A stretch of DNA of 64,000 bases, taken from positions 1-64,000 of the forward strand of contig NZ_JAQBOF010000029.1 of NCBI RefSeq assembly GCF_028288185.1, written 5' to 3'. Below, piece by piece: positions 8,525 through 18,097 of the stretch; the stretch's first letter is position 1, and every line of letters starts with the position of its first letter. The position numbers and the translations under genes are program-made. The stretch comes from Mucilaginibacter sp. (GTDB lineage: Bacteria; Bacteroidota; Bacteroidia; Sphingobacteriales; Sphingobacteriaceae). The notes below the pieces were generated by a model. The model saw only the letters and a list, made by a program, of their open reading frames with translations. It was not told where the DNA came from and searched no databases.

Positions 8525-9280
8525 TTATTTAGCAGCCGGATACCACTCTCTCAACCTAACATCAATACTTTTATCCCCTGCATTAACCAGGATTTTAAAC
8601 TGATTAATATCCTGCCCACGGTAATGATAAGGGTAAACTACCTTCGGTTTAAATGCTAAAACACCACTAGCCGCGGTTTTAACATCCATCGTATAGGGCA
8701 GGTTCATGCATACAAAAGCAATATCAATATTTTTAAGCGAGCGCATTTCGGGGATATCAGCTGTATCGCCGGATATGTAAACGTTTTTACCGCCAATAGT
8801 TAAAACATAGCCGTTACCTCTACCCTTTGTATGGAACGCGGTTGGCGACTCGGGCAGGTTATACATTGGTATAGCTTTAATAGAGATATTAAGTTGACTG
8901 GTTGTTTCGCCATTTTTAAGTATCACCAATTTTGTTTTATCTGTAGTTGATGGTAGCTTATCCGCTACTGCTTGCGGAACCAAAAGCACGGCATGAGTTG
9001 TGTTAATGGCATCAATGGTTTTTGGGTCAAAATGATCTCCATGAATATCAGTTATTACGATCATGTCCGGGGCTGCAATACCTTTAAATGCATCTATCCC
9101 GCCTGTTGGGTCAACATAAATATTTTTATGCTGATAACTAAGCACCAATGTGGCGTGGTTAATTGGCTGTATGGTTAATTCGCCGCCTTTGGTGTTTACA
9201 TGATCGGGTTCTGGGCGCTGCGCATAGCTTGATAAAACACCAAGTGTTATTAAAAGCGTAAGGATGATTTTAATTTTCAT
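8525..9280 (-). CDS. MBL-fold metallo-hydrolase, UlaG/YtkL-like (secreted)
   Basis: The 251-residue protein has an N-terminal signal peptide (SSYAQ) followed by the compact L-ascorbate-lactonase-like metallo-beta-lactamase fold. Seen are INHATLVLSYQHKNIYVDPTGG, then ITDIHGDHFDP (the HxHxDH-like metal site, here HGDHFD), YISGDTADIPE (third metal ligand region) and YPYHYRGQD near the C-terminus. The enzyme is probably a periplasmic Zn-dependent hydrolase of unknown substrate. It stands divergent from the GH2 gene. Confidence 0.8.
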   Translation of the reverse strand: MKIKIILTLLITLGVLSSYAQRPEPDHVNTKGGELTIQPINHATLVLSYQHKNIYVDPTGGIDAFKGIAAPDMIVITDIHGDHFDPKTIDAINTTHAVLLVPQAVADKLPSTTDKTKLVILKNGETTSQLNISIKAIPMYNLPESPTAFHTKGRGNGYVLTIGGKNVYISGDTADIPEMRSLKNIDIAFVCMNLPYTMDVKTAASGVLAFKPKVVYPYHYRGQDINQFKILVNAGDKSIDVRLREWYPAAK

Positions 9281-9520
9281 AATTTGTATTTTGATGTAGT
9301 TACTAAACTATAGATTATCTTTTAATATTTGAAGACGATTTTGTTTTATCTGATTTTTTAAACACTTGCTTAAAATACGCAACAACCTATTTTCAAGTTG
9401 CCTTTAGTTTGTAACAAACAAGGTTATTATTCCCAAATTTAGATTATAATATCTATTTTTCGATCATAGACCGGCGTTACTTATGCCTTATTCCAATTTA
9501 ACCAAAAAAACAGCCCCAAA

Positions 9521-11935
9521 ATGGCAAACAATCTAAAAAATACAAAAGCGGGTAACGGGCTTTCAAGGAAAAATTTTATACAAAACTGTGCTATAGGCAC
9601 CATAGCACTAAGCTCGGGTTCATTATTGGGCTGTTTAGTTACTCATAAAGCATTAGGCCAAAGTGGCGCGGCCGCGGTAAAAGTATCTTTAGATCAGGAC
9701 TGGCTTTTTGGCGGGAAGTTTATTACCGGCAGCGGACTACCCGGTTTTGATGATAATGCTTTTAAACAAATTACCCTACCCCATGCAGTCAACACTCTTT
9801 CATGGCAAGATTGGGATGTTAAAAACTGGCAGGACGTTTGGATCTATCGCCGTCATTTTACTATTCCTGAAAAACTAAAAGGTATGCGTATATTTTTAAA
9901 GTTTGATGGGGTAATGACTAATGCTTCGCCTTACATTAATGGTCATGAGTTACCGCAACACTTGGGCGGGTACCTGCCATTTCAATATGAAATTACTGAT
10001 TTTATAAAAGATGGGGATAATGTATTGGCATTGTCTGTAGATTCCCGTTGGAGCAATGTTCCGCCGGATGGCTCACCAAAGGGTGCGCCAAGTGTTGATT
10101 ATTTGGAAGTTGGCGGCATACATCGATCTGTTAGTTTACAGGCTGTTCCTAAGATCTTCATTAATGACGTTTTTGCCAAGCCCGTAGATGTTTTAACTAT
10201 TAACCGCCGAATTGAAGTTAGCTACACCGTAGATGCAGCCTTGTTACCCAATAAATCGGTTCGAATACGGGTTGAAATGAAAGATGGTAATCATACAATT
10301 GCCAAAGCAGAAAAAGCTATTACAATTAACAAGATAGGCGAATCAACTACATCAGTAACCCTATCTGCACTCAATAACATAACCTTATGGGACATAGACA
10401 ACCCTAAGTTATATGATATTGTTACTACAATATTGGTAGATGGGCAACCACTGCATAACTATACTAAACGCATTGGCGTAAGGGATGCTAAATTTAAATT
10501 AGAGGGCTTTTTTTTGAACGGACGCCGGTTACAGCTCTTCGGGTTAAACCGGCATGAGGTGTACCCTTATGTAGGTTTTGCAATGCCTGCAAGAGTTATG
10601 CGCAAAGATGCCGAGATACTTAAAAATGATTTCCATTGTAACATCGTACGTTGTTCGCATTACCCGCAAAATGATGCTTTTTTAGATGCTTGCGATGAGT
10701 TAGGCCTGATGGTATGGGAAGAAGTACCCGGATGGCAGTATATAGGGAATGATGCCTGGAAAGAGGTCTTGCTTCAAAACGTAAAGGACATGGTTATTCG
10801 TGATCGTAACCGGCCCTCAATTATTATTTGGGGTACAAGGGTAAATGAGTCGGCCAGTAATGAAGCTCTCTATCATAAAACACGAGAAATTGCTAAATCA
10901 CTGGATGATTCGCGCCCTACATCGGGTTCGCTGACACCTGATACAAGAAAAAACTGGGAAAAAGATTGGCACGAAGAAGTTTTTGCTTACGATGATTACC
11001 ACGCAGACTCTGATGCTAGTGTTGGTATACTTGATCCCATTGAGGACTACCCTTACATGCTTGCCGAAGCCGTGGGTCAATTTAATTACCCTAACCGCAA
11101 ATACTTCAATAGCTTTTATCGCCGTACGGCAGAAGTCAATATACAGGCTAACCAGGCACTTGCACATGCGCAGGCTCATAGCAAATCCGGCAGCAATCCA
11201 CGCAATAGCGGGGTGATAGCCTGGTGCGCTTTTGAGTATTCGAGTTTGCTTAATCAATATCGTAATGTAAAATATCCTGGAGTATCTGATGTTTTCAGGA
11301 TACCAAAATTGGGAGCCTCGTTTTATCTATCGCAAGGTGATCCAAAATCAGGTGCGGTAATTCATCCTAACTTTTACTGGGACTTTGGCCCTAAATCACC
11401 CAATGGCCCGGGGAAACATGTAGCTATTTTCTCCAACTGCGAGCGGTTAGAGTTGTTTATTGATAACCAAAGCCATACCAGTATTAAGCCGGATGTTAAA
11501 AACTATCCTAATTTAAAACACGCGCCATTTTTTACTGATCTTGAATTTACCACCAAACCTATTGAACTACGAATACATGGTTATGTAGGCGATGTTAAAG
11601 TTTGCTCCCGTTCGTACTCTGCTAATACAAGCCAGGATCAGTTTTCGTTGCTTGCTGATGATAAAGAAATACTTGGCGATGGTACAGACGCAACACGAGT
11701 TGTATTTAGAGTTCTTGATAAATTTGGAGCTCCAAGGCCTTTCGCGGGGGGTAATGTTACGTTCAATATAGATGGCCCAGGTATTATTGTAGGCGATAAC
11801 CCGTTCGATCTTAATGATAGTGGCGGCGCGGCAGCAATATGGGTAAAAGCAAGACCAAAAAGTTCAGGCATTATCAGTTTACACGCTAACCATGCTACAT
11901 TAGGAGCAAGTATAGTAAGCATTAAAGTTGTATAA
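9521..11935 (+). CDS. Glycoside hydrolase family 2 protein (beta-galactosidase/beta-glucuronidase-like), lipoprotein-type export
   Basis: The 804-residue protein has the GH2 order. A jelly-roll sugar-binding domain (about 50-205, with WQDVWIYRRHF and GVMTNASPYINGH) is followed by an Ig-like domain (210-325), a TIM barrel (330-640) and C-terminal Ig-like domains. WGTRVNES contains the expected acid/base Glu at residue 443, and Glu516 in YMLAEAVGQF is a candidate nucleophile. The N-terminus looks Tat-like (SRKNFIQNC, though only one Arg) and has a lipobox-like SLLGC with Cys38, so the enzyme is probably a periplasmic or surface lipoprotein. It should release a beta-linked sugar. The neighbouring GH71/99-like gene points to polysaccharide use. 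Confidence 0.85.
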   Translation: MANNLKNTKAGNGLSRKNFIQNCAIGTIALSSGSLLGCLVTHKALGQSGAAAVKVSLDQDWLFGGKFITGSGLPGFDDNAFKQITLPHAVNTLSWQDWDVKNWQDVWIYRRHFTIPEKLKGMRIFLKFDGVMTNASPYINGHELPQHLGGYLPFQYEITDFIKDGDNVLALSVDSRWSNVPPDGSPKGAPSVDYLEVGGIHRSVSLQAVPKIFINDVFAKPVDVLTINRRIEVSYTVDAALLPNKSVRIRVEMKDGNHTIAKAEKAITINKIGESTTSVTLSALNNITLWDIDNPKLYDIVTTILVDGQPLHNYTKRIGVRDAKFKLEGFFLNGRRLQLFGLNRHEVYPYVGFAMPARVMRKDAEILKNDFHCNIVRCSHYPQNDAFLDACDELGLMVWEEVPGWQYIGNDAWKEVLLQNVKDMVIRDRNRPSIIIWGTRVNESASNEALYHKTREIAKSLDDSRPTSGSLTPDTRKNWEKDWHEEVFAYDDYHADSDASVGILDPIEDYPYMLAEAVGQFNYPNRKYFNSFYRRTAEVNIQANQALAHAQAHSKSGSNPRNSGVIAWCAFEYSSLLNQYRNVKYPGVSDVFRIPKLGASFYLSQGDPKSGAVIHPNFYWDFGPKSPNGPGKHVAIFSNCERLELFIDNQSHTSIKPDVKNYPNLKHAPFFTDLEFTTKPIELRIHGYVGDVKVCSRSYSANTSQDQFSLLADDKEILGDGTDATRVVFRVLDKFGAPRPFAGGNVTFNIDGPGIIVGDNPFDLNDSGGAAAIWVKARPKSSGIISLHANHATLGASIVSIKVV

Positions 11936-11956
11936 AAAGAGAGCTGTATATAATAC

Positions 11957-13960
11957 TTATTTCCTCCAGATACATCTGTAATTAAACCTGCGGTTAGGGG
12001 CGCTGTCGCCACTGGTACTTAATGAGATAGGATCAATTAAGTTATCGGGGTTATCACTCCAGTGGTAGTCGAAGGTCAAGCTATTCCCTTTAAATTTAAG
12101 CAAGCTACGGGGAATAGCAACTTCCAATTTATTGCCTTTATAGCGGTAATTAACTTTGGCTACTTCAACCCAATGATCGCCGGGTGCTTTTGCATCGTAG
12201 CGCAGTAGCGTGGTTGTTTTACTGTCGATCACTTTTTTGTTGACCATAAAATCATAACCATACCAACCCGTGTTCGAGTTTTGATCTGCATCAATCAATA
12301 GCAACATCCAGTTGTTACCTGTTGATGGCGATAGCTTTTGATCTGTTTCGGCGTAGAAGTACACATTGCTATTATCCACTCCTACTTTACAAGTTACAAT
12401 ATCATTACGCCCCGATGTGTCTTTATAATGCAAACCACCGTAGCCGTTATGATCCCGATGGGCTACATCTCCCCTGGTATCACGATATTCTGTTGCTATG
12501 GCTTTCCAATCGGCAAAATTGCCGTCTATTTTAATGAGTGTAATTCCTTTTAATTGTGGTATCGCGCGTACGCCTTTATACTTCCGTATATTTTCTGCCA
12601 TCTGCATATAATAGTTATCAGTATAGCCCCCTTTCATGGGTTGTATGGCTCTGTTAAATTCAGCGTTGTATTGATCCACAAAAAAGTAGGAATTTTTACG
12701 GCGCATAAAATCAAACGTTTTACCGGCATCGGGTTGGTATTTCCCGGCTGTCCATTCGTTCCAGTCGTTTATATATAAAAAGGACGGCTCGGCTTTTAAG
12801 GCTTCATCCCAACGTTGCTGGAAATATATACCATACCCCTCCGGGTGCGCCACTTTCTTTTTTAACCAGGGCACATAGGTTTCCAAAGGCATATCATGCG
12901 CATCCAGTTTCGGTTCACCATCAGCTCGCGACCATGATTTACCCACCAAACTTGATGGATGCTGCGCTGGCGTTACCGCCATCTCTTCGTGCTCGCCCTT
13001 ATGTGTTGCCATCAGGCTATCGGGGTTTAGCGCACGTACTTTTTTATCGCCCAAATCATAGCCAAAACTCCAGTTGTCTTCGGTACCAACATAGCGTTTA
13101 CCTGCCCATTTATAATAGCCCCACCACATACTGCGTGAAGTAAATGTGTTTTTTACTTCCTGAGTGTAATCTGTATAGAATTTATCGGTATAGTCTTTAT
13201 TGCCATAGTGGGGATTATTTTTATCCGTCAGCGCCGCTTCATCGTAATGCGGATTAGGATTTTCCTGAACATTCCCCGTAGCATCTTTAGCTTGTGGTGT
13301 GCCGTTATAAAGCAAAAGCGGTTTGCCATTCCAATAAAACCATAGATCCTGGTATTTATTTATCTTGTAGATCTTATCATAAAGATCCTGCACTACGGTG
13401 ATAACCGGGCCATTGTAGGCCCAAAAGCAGAATTGTGGAACCTTGTTGCCTTCGGCTTTCATTTTCTCCATTACGCTGAAGATGGTTTCCCATTCACTCC
13501 AATACCTAACCGCGTTGGTCACATCAAATATCAATACATCTACCCCAGCATCAGCAAGCATTGACATATCCTTGCGGATAACATACTCATCCCTGCTTAA
13601 AAAATAGCCCATTTCAGGTTCGCCCCAATGGTAAGAGCCTTCTTTCCATTGCGGATTTTTTGCGTCAAGGCGCGCGTTCGAGTCGGCAGCCAAAACCTTG
13701 CTTACATCCGCCGAATACGGGCTTTTCATGTTAGCCAGGTTATCGCTATGCCAGGTAATATAAAATATACCTACTACTCTTTTATGATCTGTCTTAACCG
13801 GTCCAACCGCATTCATGTCGGGCATTGTTCTGCCAAGCGCGTCTGTGGCAACCCATGTGTCTGAATATAAGTCGCGGTATTTATTTTGCTTGATAGCGTC
13901 TTGTGCTTTTGCAAATATCACACACAATAGAAAACACACCAGGAGTAGACTCTTTTTCAT
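11957..13960 (-). CDS. GH71/99-like secreted glycan-active protein with C-terminal carbohydrate-binding-like domain
   Basis: The 667-residue protein has a signal peptide (ends AKAQ). Its N-terminal barrel-like region resembles bacterial proteins annotated as glycoside hydrolase family 71/99-like: HKRVVGIFYITWH, LADAGVDVLIFDVTNAVRYWSEWETIF, a FYWNGKPLLLYNG stretch, and FLYINDWNEWTAGK near residue 400. From about 485 a second domain (IDGNFADWKAIATEYRDTRGD.., VYFYAETDQKLSP.., LLIDADQNSNTGW) looks like a CBM9/DOMON-type sugar- or haem-binding sandwich. It converges tail to tail with the GH2 gene, 21 bases apart. The exact glycosidic target is unknown. Confidence 0.65.
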   Translation of the reverse strand: MKKSLLLVCFLLCVIFAKAQDAIKQNKYRDLYSDTWVATDALGRTMPDMNAVGPVKTDHKRVVGIFYITWHSDNLANMKSPYSADVSKVLAADSNARLDAKNPQWKEGSYHWGEPEMGYFLSRDEYVIRKDMSMLADAGVDVLIFDVTNAVRYWSEWETIFSVMEKMKAEGNKVPQFCFWAYNGPVITVVQDLYDKIYKINKYQDLWFYWNGKPLLLYNGTPQAKDATGNVQENPNPHYDEAALTDKNNPHYGNKDYTDKFYTDYTQEVKNTFTSRSMWWGYYKWAGKRYVGTEDNWSFGYDLGDKKVRALNPDSLMATHKGEHEEMAVTPAQHPSSLVGKSWSRADGEPKLDAHDMPLETYVPWLKKKVAHPEGYGIYFQQRWDEALKAEPSFLYINDWNEWTAGKYQPDAGKTFDFMRRKNSYFFVDQYNAEFNRAIQPMKGGYTDNYYMQMAENIRKYKGVRAIPQLKGITLIKIDGNFADWKAIATEYRDTRGDVAHRDHNGYGGLHYKDTSGRNDIVTCKVGVDNSNVYFYAETDQKLSPSTGNNWMLLLIDADQNSNTGWYGYDFMVNKKVIDSKTTTLLRYDAKAPGDHWVEVAKVNYRYKGNKLEVAIPRSLLKFKGNSLTFDYHWSDNPDNLIDPISLSTSGDSAPNRRFNYRCIWRK

Positions 13961-13993
13961 AGTTGCAGGTTATTAACAATCAAACATAAAAGA

Positions 13994-14017
13994 ATAGCCT
14001 TGTATATACAAGGCTAT
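13994..14017. terminator. Perfect 24-base palindrome, likely terminator of the inositol operon
   Basis: ATAGCCTTGTAT and its exact complement lie back to back and are followed on the minus strand by a T-rich tract. A second hairpin, AGCCTTCC (14040-14047) with GGAAGGCT (14056-14063), stands between it and the inositol oxygenase stop. Together they probably insulate that operon from the downstream GH71/99-like gene. Confidence 0.55.
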
Positions 14018-14071
14018 ATTAAATCAACAGAAACAAAAAAGCCTTCCTGATATGGGGAAGGCTCAGTCATA

Positions 14072-14941
14072 TTATAACTTAACCGTTTCCGGCAAATATT
14101 TAGCTATCAAATCTTCATAATAAGGTTTCAGTTCAGAAACAACAGGCACCTTAGGGCTTTTTGAATAGAGATCATACGGGTTAAACTTATCCACCCATTT
14201 AAACATGTCTTTATCATGCGGGGTTAATAAATGCTTATAAGCGTTCTCGCGATGTTGTGAATAGAACGAGTGATAACGGATCATATACAAAGCAGGCTCA
14301 GGCAAATAATCTTTGGTGAGGTGATACAAATACTCATCATGGCCCCATGACATGTGTACGTTGTCTAAGCCGCACTCGTGCGAATAAACACCGTATTTGG
14401 TATTAAACCTTTCGTCATGGATATCCGGATTCGCAGCAAAGAACTCCGGGTAAACAATTTTATCTGAGAACGCGCAGCCAACCGGAAAGGTATCTCCTAC
14501 TACGTTCCACTGCGGCTCGCCAAATAAGCAAAGCACTTTACCAAGGTCATGTATAAAACCGGTTAACACAAACCAATCCGGGTAGCCGTCTGCACGGATA
14601 GCTTCAGCTGTTTGTAGTAAGTGTTGTAACTGATCTAATGATATATCCGGATCAGAATCATCAACCAACGTATTCAAGTATTCCATGGCTTTCCACCAGG
14701 GCATTTCCATTTTATCAAACTTCAGGAAGTTGGCTTTTTTTGCCAGCACATTATCATAGGTTTGATATTTGTGGTTAAGGCGATAAAACTCCCTAACCCC
14801 ATCAATTTCCGGAGCATCATAATTTCTAAACTCCTCTTTAGTTTTGGTGGGTCCGGTTTCCGGATATCTTTTTAAAACATCATCCTCCCAAACGTCTAAA
14901 CTAGCTAAAGGAGATAATTCACTTTCATTTAGATTTTCCAT
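14072..14941 (-). CDS. Inositol oxygenase (MIOX family)
   Basis: The 289-residue length and motifs match the di-iron myo-inositol oxygenase family, which cleaves myo-inositol with O2 to D-glucuronate. Seen are [17 protein letters not shown] near 52-68, [20 protein letters not shown], the HD-domain metal site [46 protein letters not shown] and [17 protein letters not shown]. The protein is cytosolic. It lies 22 bases downstream of an SSS-family Na+ symporter, so uptake and oxidation of inositol are probably coupled. Most bacteria use the Iol dehydrogenase pathway, so this eukaryote-like route is worth noting. Confidence 0.9.
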   Translation of the reverse strand: MENLNESELSPLASLDVWEDDVLKRYPETGPTKTKEEFRNYDAPEIDGVREFYRLNHKYQTYDNVLAKKANFLKFDKMEMPWWKAMEYLNTLVDDSDPDISLDQLQHLLQTAEAIRADGYPDWFVLTGFIHDLGKVLCLFGEPQWNVVGDTFPVGCAFSDKIVYPEFFAANPDIHDERFNTKYGVYSHECGLDNVHMSWGHDEYLYHLTKDYLPEPALYMIRYHSFYSQHRENAYKHLLTPHDKDMFKWVDKFNPYDLYSKSPKVPVVSELKPYYEDLIAKYLPETVKL

Positions 14942-14963
14942 ATCTGTTTTAATTTAATTAAAG

Positions 14964-16589
14964 TTACCAAAAAACTGTATAAAGTGCAGTCAATATGCCA
15001 CAAATTAATACCGAAGCAACAATAAAAGAAGGCGTTACCTTAAACATACTACTATCAACCTCAAGGCCTTTTTTATTGTCTTTGCTTTCAGGATCTGTTA
15101 AAGTTACCAATACCATTAATATAATAATAATGACAAAAACCCAACTCATTCGGTTTAAAAATGGTATGGCCTCTATAGCGCCACCAGATATTTGTGGCAG
15201 GTATTTAAACAATAATGATAACGGGATAACTATTACCGCTGATACCAGGGCCGCTCTTGATGTGGTTTTTTTCCAGAAAAAGCCTAATAAAAATATAGCG
15301 AATATACCCGGCGAAATAAATCCTACCCATTCTTGTATAAACTGGTAAACCTGGTCGAACGTACGCAGCGTTGGCGCAACACACATGGCAATTACCGATG
15401 CTACTACAACCGTAATACGCCCTATATTAACCAATAGCTTTTCTGAGGCTTTTTTGTTGATATATTTCTTATAAATATCTAACGTAAAAATGGTAGCAAT
15501 ACTATTGCTTTTACCAGCTAAAGAAGCTACAATTGCCGCTGTAAGGGCTGCAAATGCCAAACCCTTCAACCCGGTAGGCAAAAGGTTCATTAATGTTGGG
15601 TAAGCATGATCTGGTTTAACTACGCCGCCATCCATCATTTCTGTATGAAAATAACCATGCTGATATAATACAAATGCGGCAATACCCGGAATTACCACAA
15701 TAACCGGTATTAACAATTTTAAAAACGCGGCAAATATTAACCCGCTGCGGCCGGTTTTTAAATCGGCGCCTAAGGCACGTTGCACAATGTATTGGTTACA
15801 GCCCCAGTAGTTTAAATTGTTTATCCAAAGGCCGCCCGCCAGTACAGCAATGCCCGGCAGGTCATTGTAATATTTATCTCCTTTATGAAATATCATGTGG
15901 AAGTGATCTGAAGCCTGATCTCTTAATAACGGCAATGCATCAAAAACTGTTTTGGCACCCAACTTATCAGATACTAAATGCAGTGCCATATAACAGGTTA
16001 TTAAACCTCCCATCACCAAAACAAATACCTGTATAACATCCGTATAGCCAATAACTTTCATGCCACCCAGTGTAATTATAGCCGAAAATATAGCTAATGC
16101 GATGATACAGACCTTAAAATCTATACCGGTAATGGTTTCGATAGCTAATGCGCCTAAAAAGAAAATCGAGGTTAAATTAACAAATACATAAATTAACAAC
16201 CACAACACGGCCATAACACCACTCACGGTATCATTGTAACGCATGGCCAGAAACTGAGGCATGGTATATATTTTATTTTTGAGATAGATGGGCAAAATAA
16301 ATATAGCCACAATAATTAGCGTAGCCGCGGCCATCCACTCATAGCTGGCAATGGCCAGGCCCATGGCGAAACCGGAGCCAGACATGGCGATAAAATGCTC
16401 GGATGATATATTAGATGCAATAATAGATGCACCGATTGCCCACCAGGTTAATGAGCCTTGCGCCAGGAAATAATCTTTGGTATCGGCATTAAGGTTCTTT
16501 TTGCTTTTATAAATCCAATAGCCATAGCTTGATACTACAATAAAATAAATAAGAAATACAATATAATCACAAGTAGACAAATGGTTCAT
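14964..16589 (-). CDS. Sodium:solute symporter (SSS/SGLT family), probable inositol or sugar uptake
   Basis: The 541-residue protein has about 13-14 hydrophobic segments and an SGLT-like N-terminus: YFLAQGSLTWWAIGASIIASNISSEHFIAMSGSGFAMGLAIASYEWMAA. Later come MPQFLAMRYND, NYWGCNQYIVQRALGA and LTAAIVASLAGKSNSIATIFTLDIYK, which carries the conserved Na2-site Ser/Ala region. It resembles the sugar branch (vSGLT, SMIT) rather than proline symporters. It is the first gene of an operon with inositol oxygenase, so myo-inositol is the likely cargo; this is inferred from context. Confidence 0.85.
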   Translation of the reverse strand: MNHLSTCDYIVFLIYFIVVSSYGYWIYKSKKNLNADTKDYFLAQGSLTWWAIGASIIASNISSEHFIAMSGSGFAMGLAIASYEWMAAATLIIVAIFILPIYLKNKIYTMPQFLAMRYNDTVSGVMAVLWLLIYVFVNLTSIFFLGALAIETITGIDFKVCIIALAIFSAIITLGGMKVIGYTDVIQVFVLVMGGLITCYMALHLVSDKLGAKTVFDALPLLRDQASDHFHMIFHKGDKYYNDLPGIAVLAGGLWINNLNYWGCNQYIVQRALGADLKTGRSGLIFAAFLKLLIPVIVVIPGIAAFVLYQHGYFHTEMMDGGVVKPDHAYPTLMNLLPTGLKGLAFAALTAAIVASLAGKSNSIATIFTLDIYKKYINKKASEKLLVNIGRITVVVASVIAMCVAPTLRTFDQVYQFIQEWVGFISPGIFAIFLLGFFWKKTTSRAALVSAVIVIPLSLLFKYLPQISGGAIEAIPFLNRMSWVFVIIIILMVLVTLTDPESKDNKKGLEVDSSMFKVTPSFIVASVLICGILTALYTVFW

Positions 16590-16712
16590 TTATATCAGGA
16601 TATTAGAGTTATGAATTGGTACTATCGAAGTACTGCAAAATAATTGTTATAAACAAATTACAGCAACTATTAAAGTATAACCTAAATCCCTATATATTTA
16701 TTAAGCGAGCAT

Positions 16713-16877
16713 GTGAATTATTCTGCGCTAAAGATAGAACAAGAGCGAGAAAGGGATAATATTTATCAGATATTACAGGACTACCAACGTAAATGTTTTA
16801 ATGTAACTGATTCACAGTTTATCATAAAAGATGTGAAACAGGTATCATCCAATAAAACAGCCGATCAAAAATATTAG
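16713..16877 (+). CDS. Possible small ORF, 54 codons, GTG start
   Basis: An open frame of 54 codons opens with GTG and reads as a charged, mostly helical peptide (KIEQERERDNIYQILQDYQ near its start; its end is also polar). The composition looks protein-like rather than random for this AT-rich spacer. No ribosome binding site or family was recognised. Its last four bases overlap the end of the convergent small membrane protein gene. It may instead be a remnant. Confidence 0.3.
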   Translation: MNYSALKIEQERERDNIYQILQDYQRKCFNVTDSQFIIKDVKQVSSNKTADQKY

Positions 16878-17074
16878 TTCTCTACCTGAGGTTTCGATTG
16901 GCTCAAATTAATGCGTTGGTATCTTTCTAACAGCCCGTCTTCGTTTATAGCGTAGTTGGCGTCATCAGTATTGGTGTCGATTTTATATTGGGCTTTAGAT
17001 TTGCGTATTTTAGCATATAAGGGTATTAATATGGCACCTAATATTAACACTATTTGTAAAGTTATGAGTAGCAT
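16874..17074 (-). CDS. Small single-pass membrane protein, unknown function
   Basis: The 66-residue protein has one N-terminal hydrophobic helix (residues 2-21, LLITLQIVLILGAILIPLYA). A basic stretch follows (KIRKSKAQYK), then a polar tail with many Asp/Asn residues. This matches an inner-membrane anchor with a cytoplasmic tail. No family was recognised. It lies upstream of, and in the same direction as, the inositol symporter operon but almost 300 bases away. Confidence 0.5.
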   Translation of the reverse strand: MLLITLQIVLILGAILIPLYAKIRKSKAQYKIDTNTDDANYAINEDGLLERYQRINLSQSKPQVEN

Positions 17075-17281
17075 GATGTATCTATTTAAATTTCATGCTT
17101 TTTATAAACCAAAAAGAGTGCCGAAAAATTTCACACCATGCTAAAATTAATTTTACAGTACATTCTACAATAAAAAAGTACATATAACCTATTGCAAGAT
17201 TATATTATTTTATATAATTTTCTCAAATTATTGAAAAACAACCACTTAAATCACCTTTAACACTTAATTAATCGCAACAAG

Positions 17282-18049
17282 ATGAGAAAACTCTACAAAA
17301 ATATTTTAGCTGTATTAGCGTGCCTGCTTGTAGCCGCATTTATAATAAGCTGTTCAAAAAAAGATACAACTGACACAACAGTCACAACCGGGAGCGGTTG
17401 CCCAACATGTTCAAACGTACCAATTGCAGCGGCTGCTAATAATACCATCAGCAAGGGTATTTACATAGGAGTAGTTATAGGCTCAACCGGTACTATTAAA
17501 TTCGACATTGCAAATGGCGGCACAAGTGCAACAGGCACTTTAGTTCTTGATGGCGTTACTATTATTCTTATCAGTACAAGCACTCCAACGGCTGGTTCTG
17601 CGTTCTCTGCTATTTTTACCGGTAAATTAAACGGGGCAGACGTTAGTATTAAGTTTAATGTTGATGCTGATGGTAAAAACCCTATAATTACCTTACCTAT
17701 TATACCCGGTCATCCATCCGCGCAATTCTGTATAACTAAAGAGCTATTAACATCACTTATTGAGGCTTATGTTGGCACATACAGCTCTACCAAGCCCGAA
17801 ACCGGTACATTTAACATGTTAGTTAACCGTACAGATAAGGTTTGGAGCGTTATTCACAGTGCAAGCGGATCAACAGACGTTAAAGGGGAATCAGGAACAA
17901 TAGTTGGACTTAACCTCCTTGATTCAAACGGAAAGACAATAGCTACCTTAAGTAGAAATTCTAGTGGCTTAGATGTAGTTAACGGCACATTTGCCGGTGG
18001 TGGAAGCGGCACCGAAATTACTACTGTTACAGGCACAAGAGCGCTATAA
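17282..18049 (+). CDS. Hypothetical lipoprotein
   Basis: The 255-residue protein has a signal sequence ending in the lipobox FIISC (Cys24). A Thr/Asp linker and a CPTC pair at about 39-42 follow. The rest is Gly/Thr/Ser-rich beta structure in two similar halves, each with a GTYSS/KGIYIG opening and a GTLVLDG or GTFAGGGS-type ending, suggesting a lipocalin-like or small barrel fold. No family was recognised. It is probably anchored in the outer membrane facing the periplasm or surface. It is a single gene followed by a strong bidirectional terminator. Confidence 0.6.
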   Translation: MRKLYKNILAVLACLLVAAFIISCSKKDTTDTTVTTGSGCPTCSNVPIAAAANNTISKGIYIGVVIGSTGTIKFDIANGGTSATGTLVLDGVTIILISTSTPTAGSAFSAIFTGKLNGADVSIKFNVDADGKNPIITLPIIPGHPSAQFCITKELLTSLIEAYVGTYSSTKPETGTFNMLVNRTDKVWSVIHSASGSTDVKGESGTIVGLNLLDSNGKTIATLSRNSSGLDVVNGTFAGGGSGTEITTVTGTRAL

Positions 18050-18054
18050 ATTAT

Positions 18055-18097
18055 ATTACTTATTACCAAAAAACCGGGCTTTTTGGTAATAAGTAAT
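18055..18097. terminator. Strong bidirectional terminator
   Basis: A perfect 18-bp inverted repeat (ATTACTTATTACCAAAAA and its complement) around a 7-base loop separates the convergent lipoprotein and 2OG-oxygenase genes. A- and T-runs at the loop side allow use on both strands. Confidence 0.75.

Noticed and set aside
10898-11257. 119-codon minus-strand frame
   Set aside because: It is antisense within the GH2 gene, with a composition that follows from that gene's codon use.
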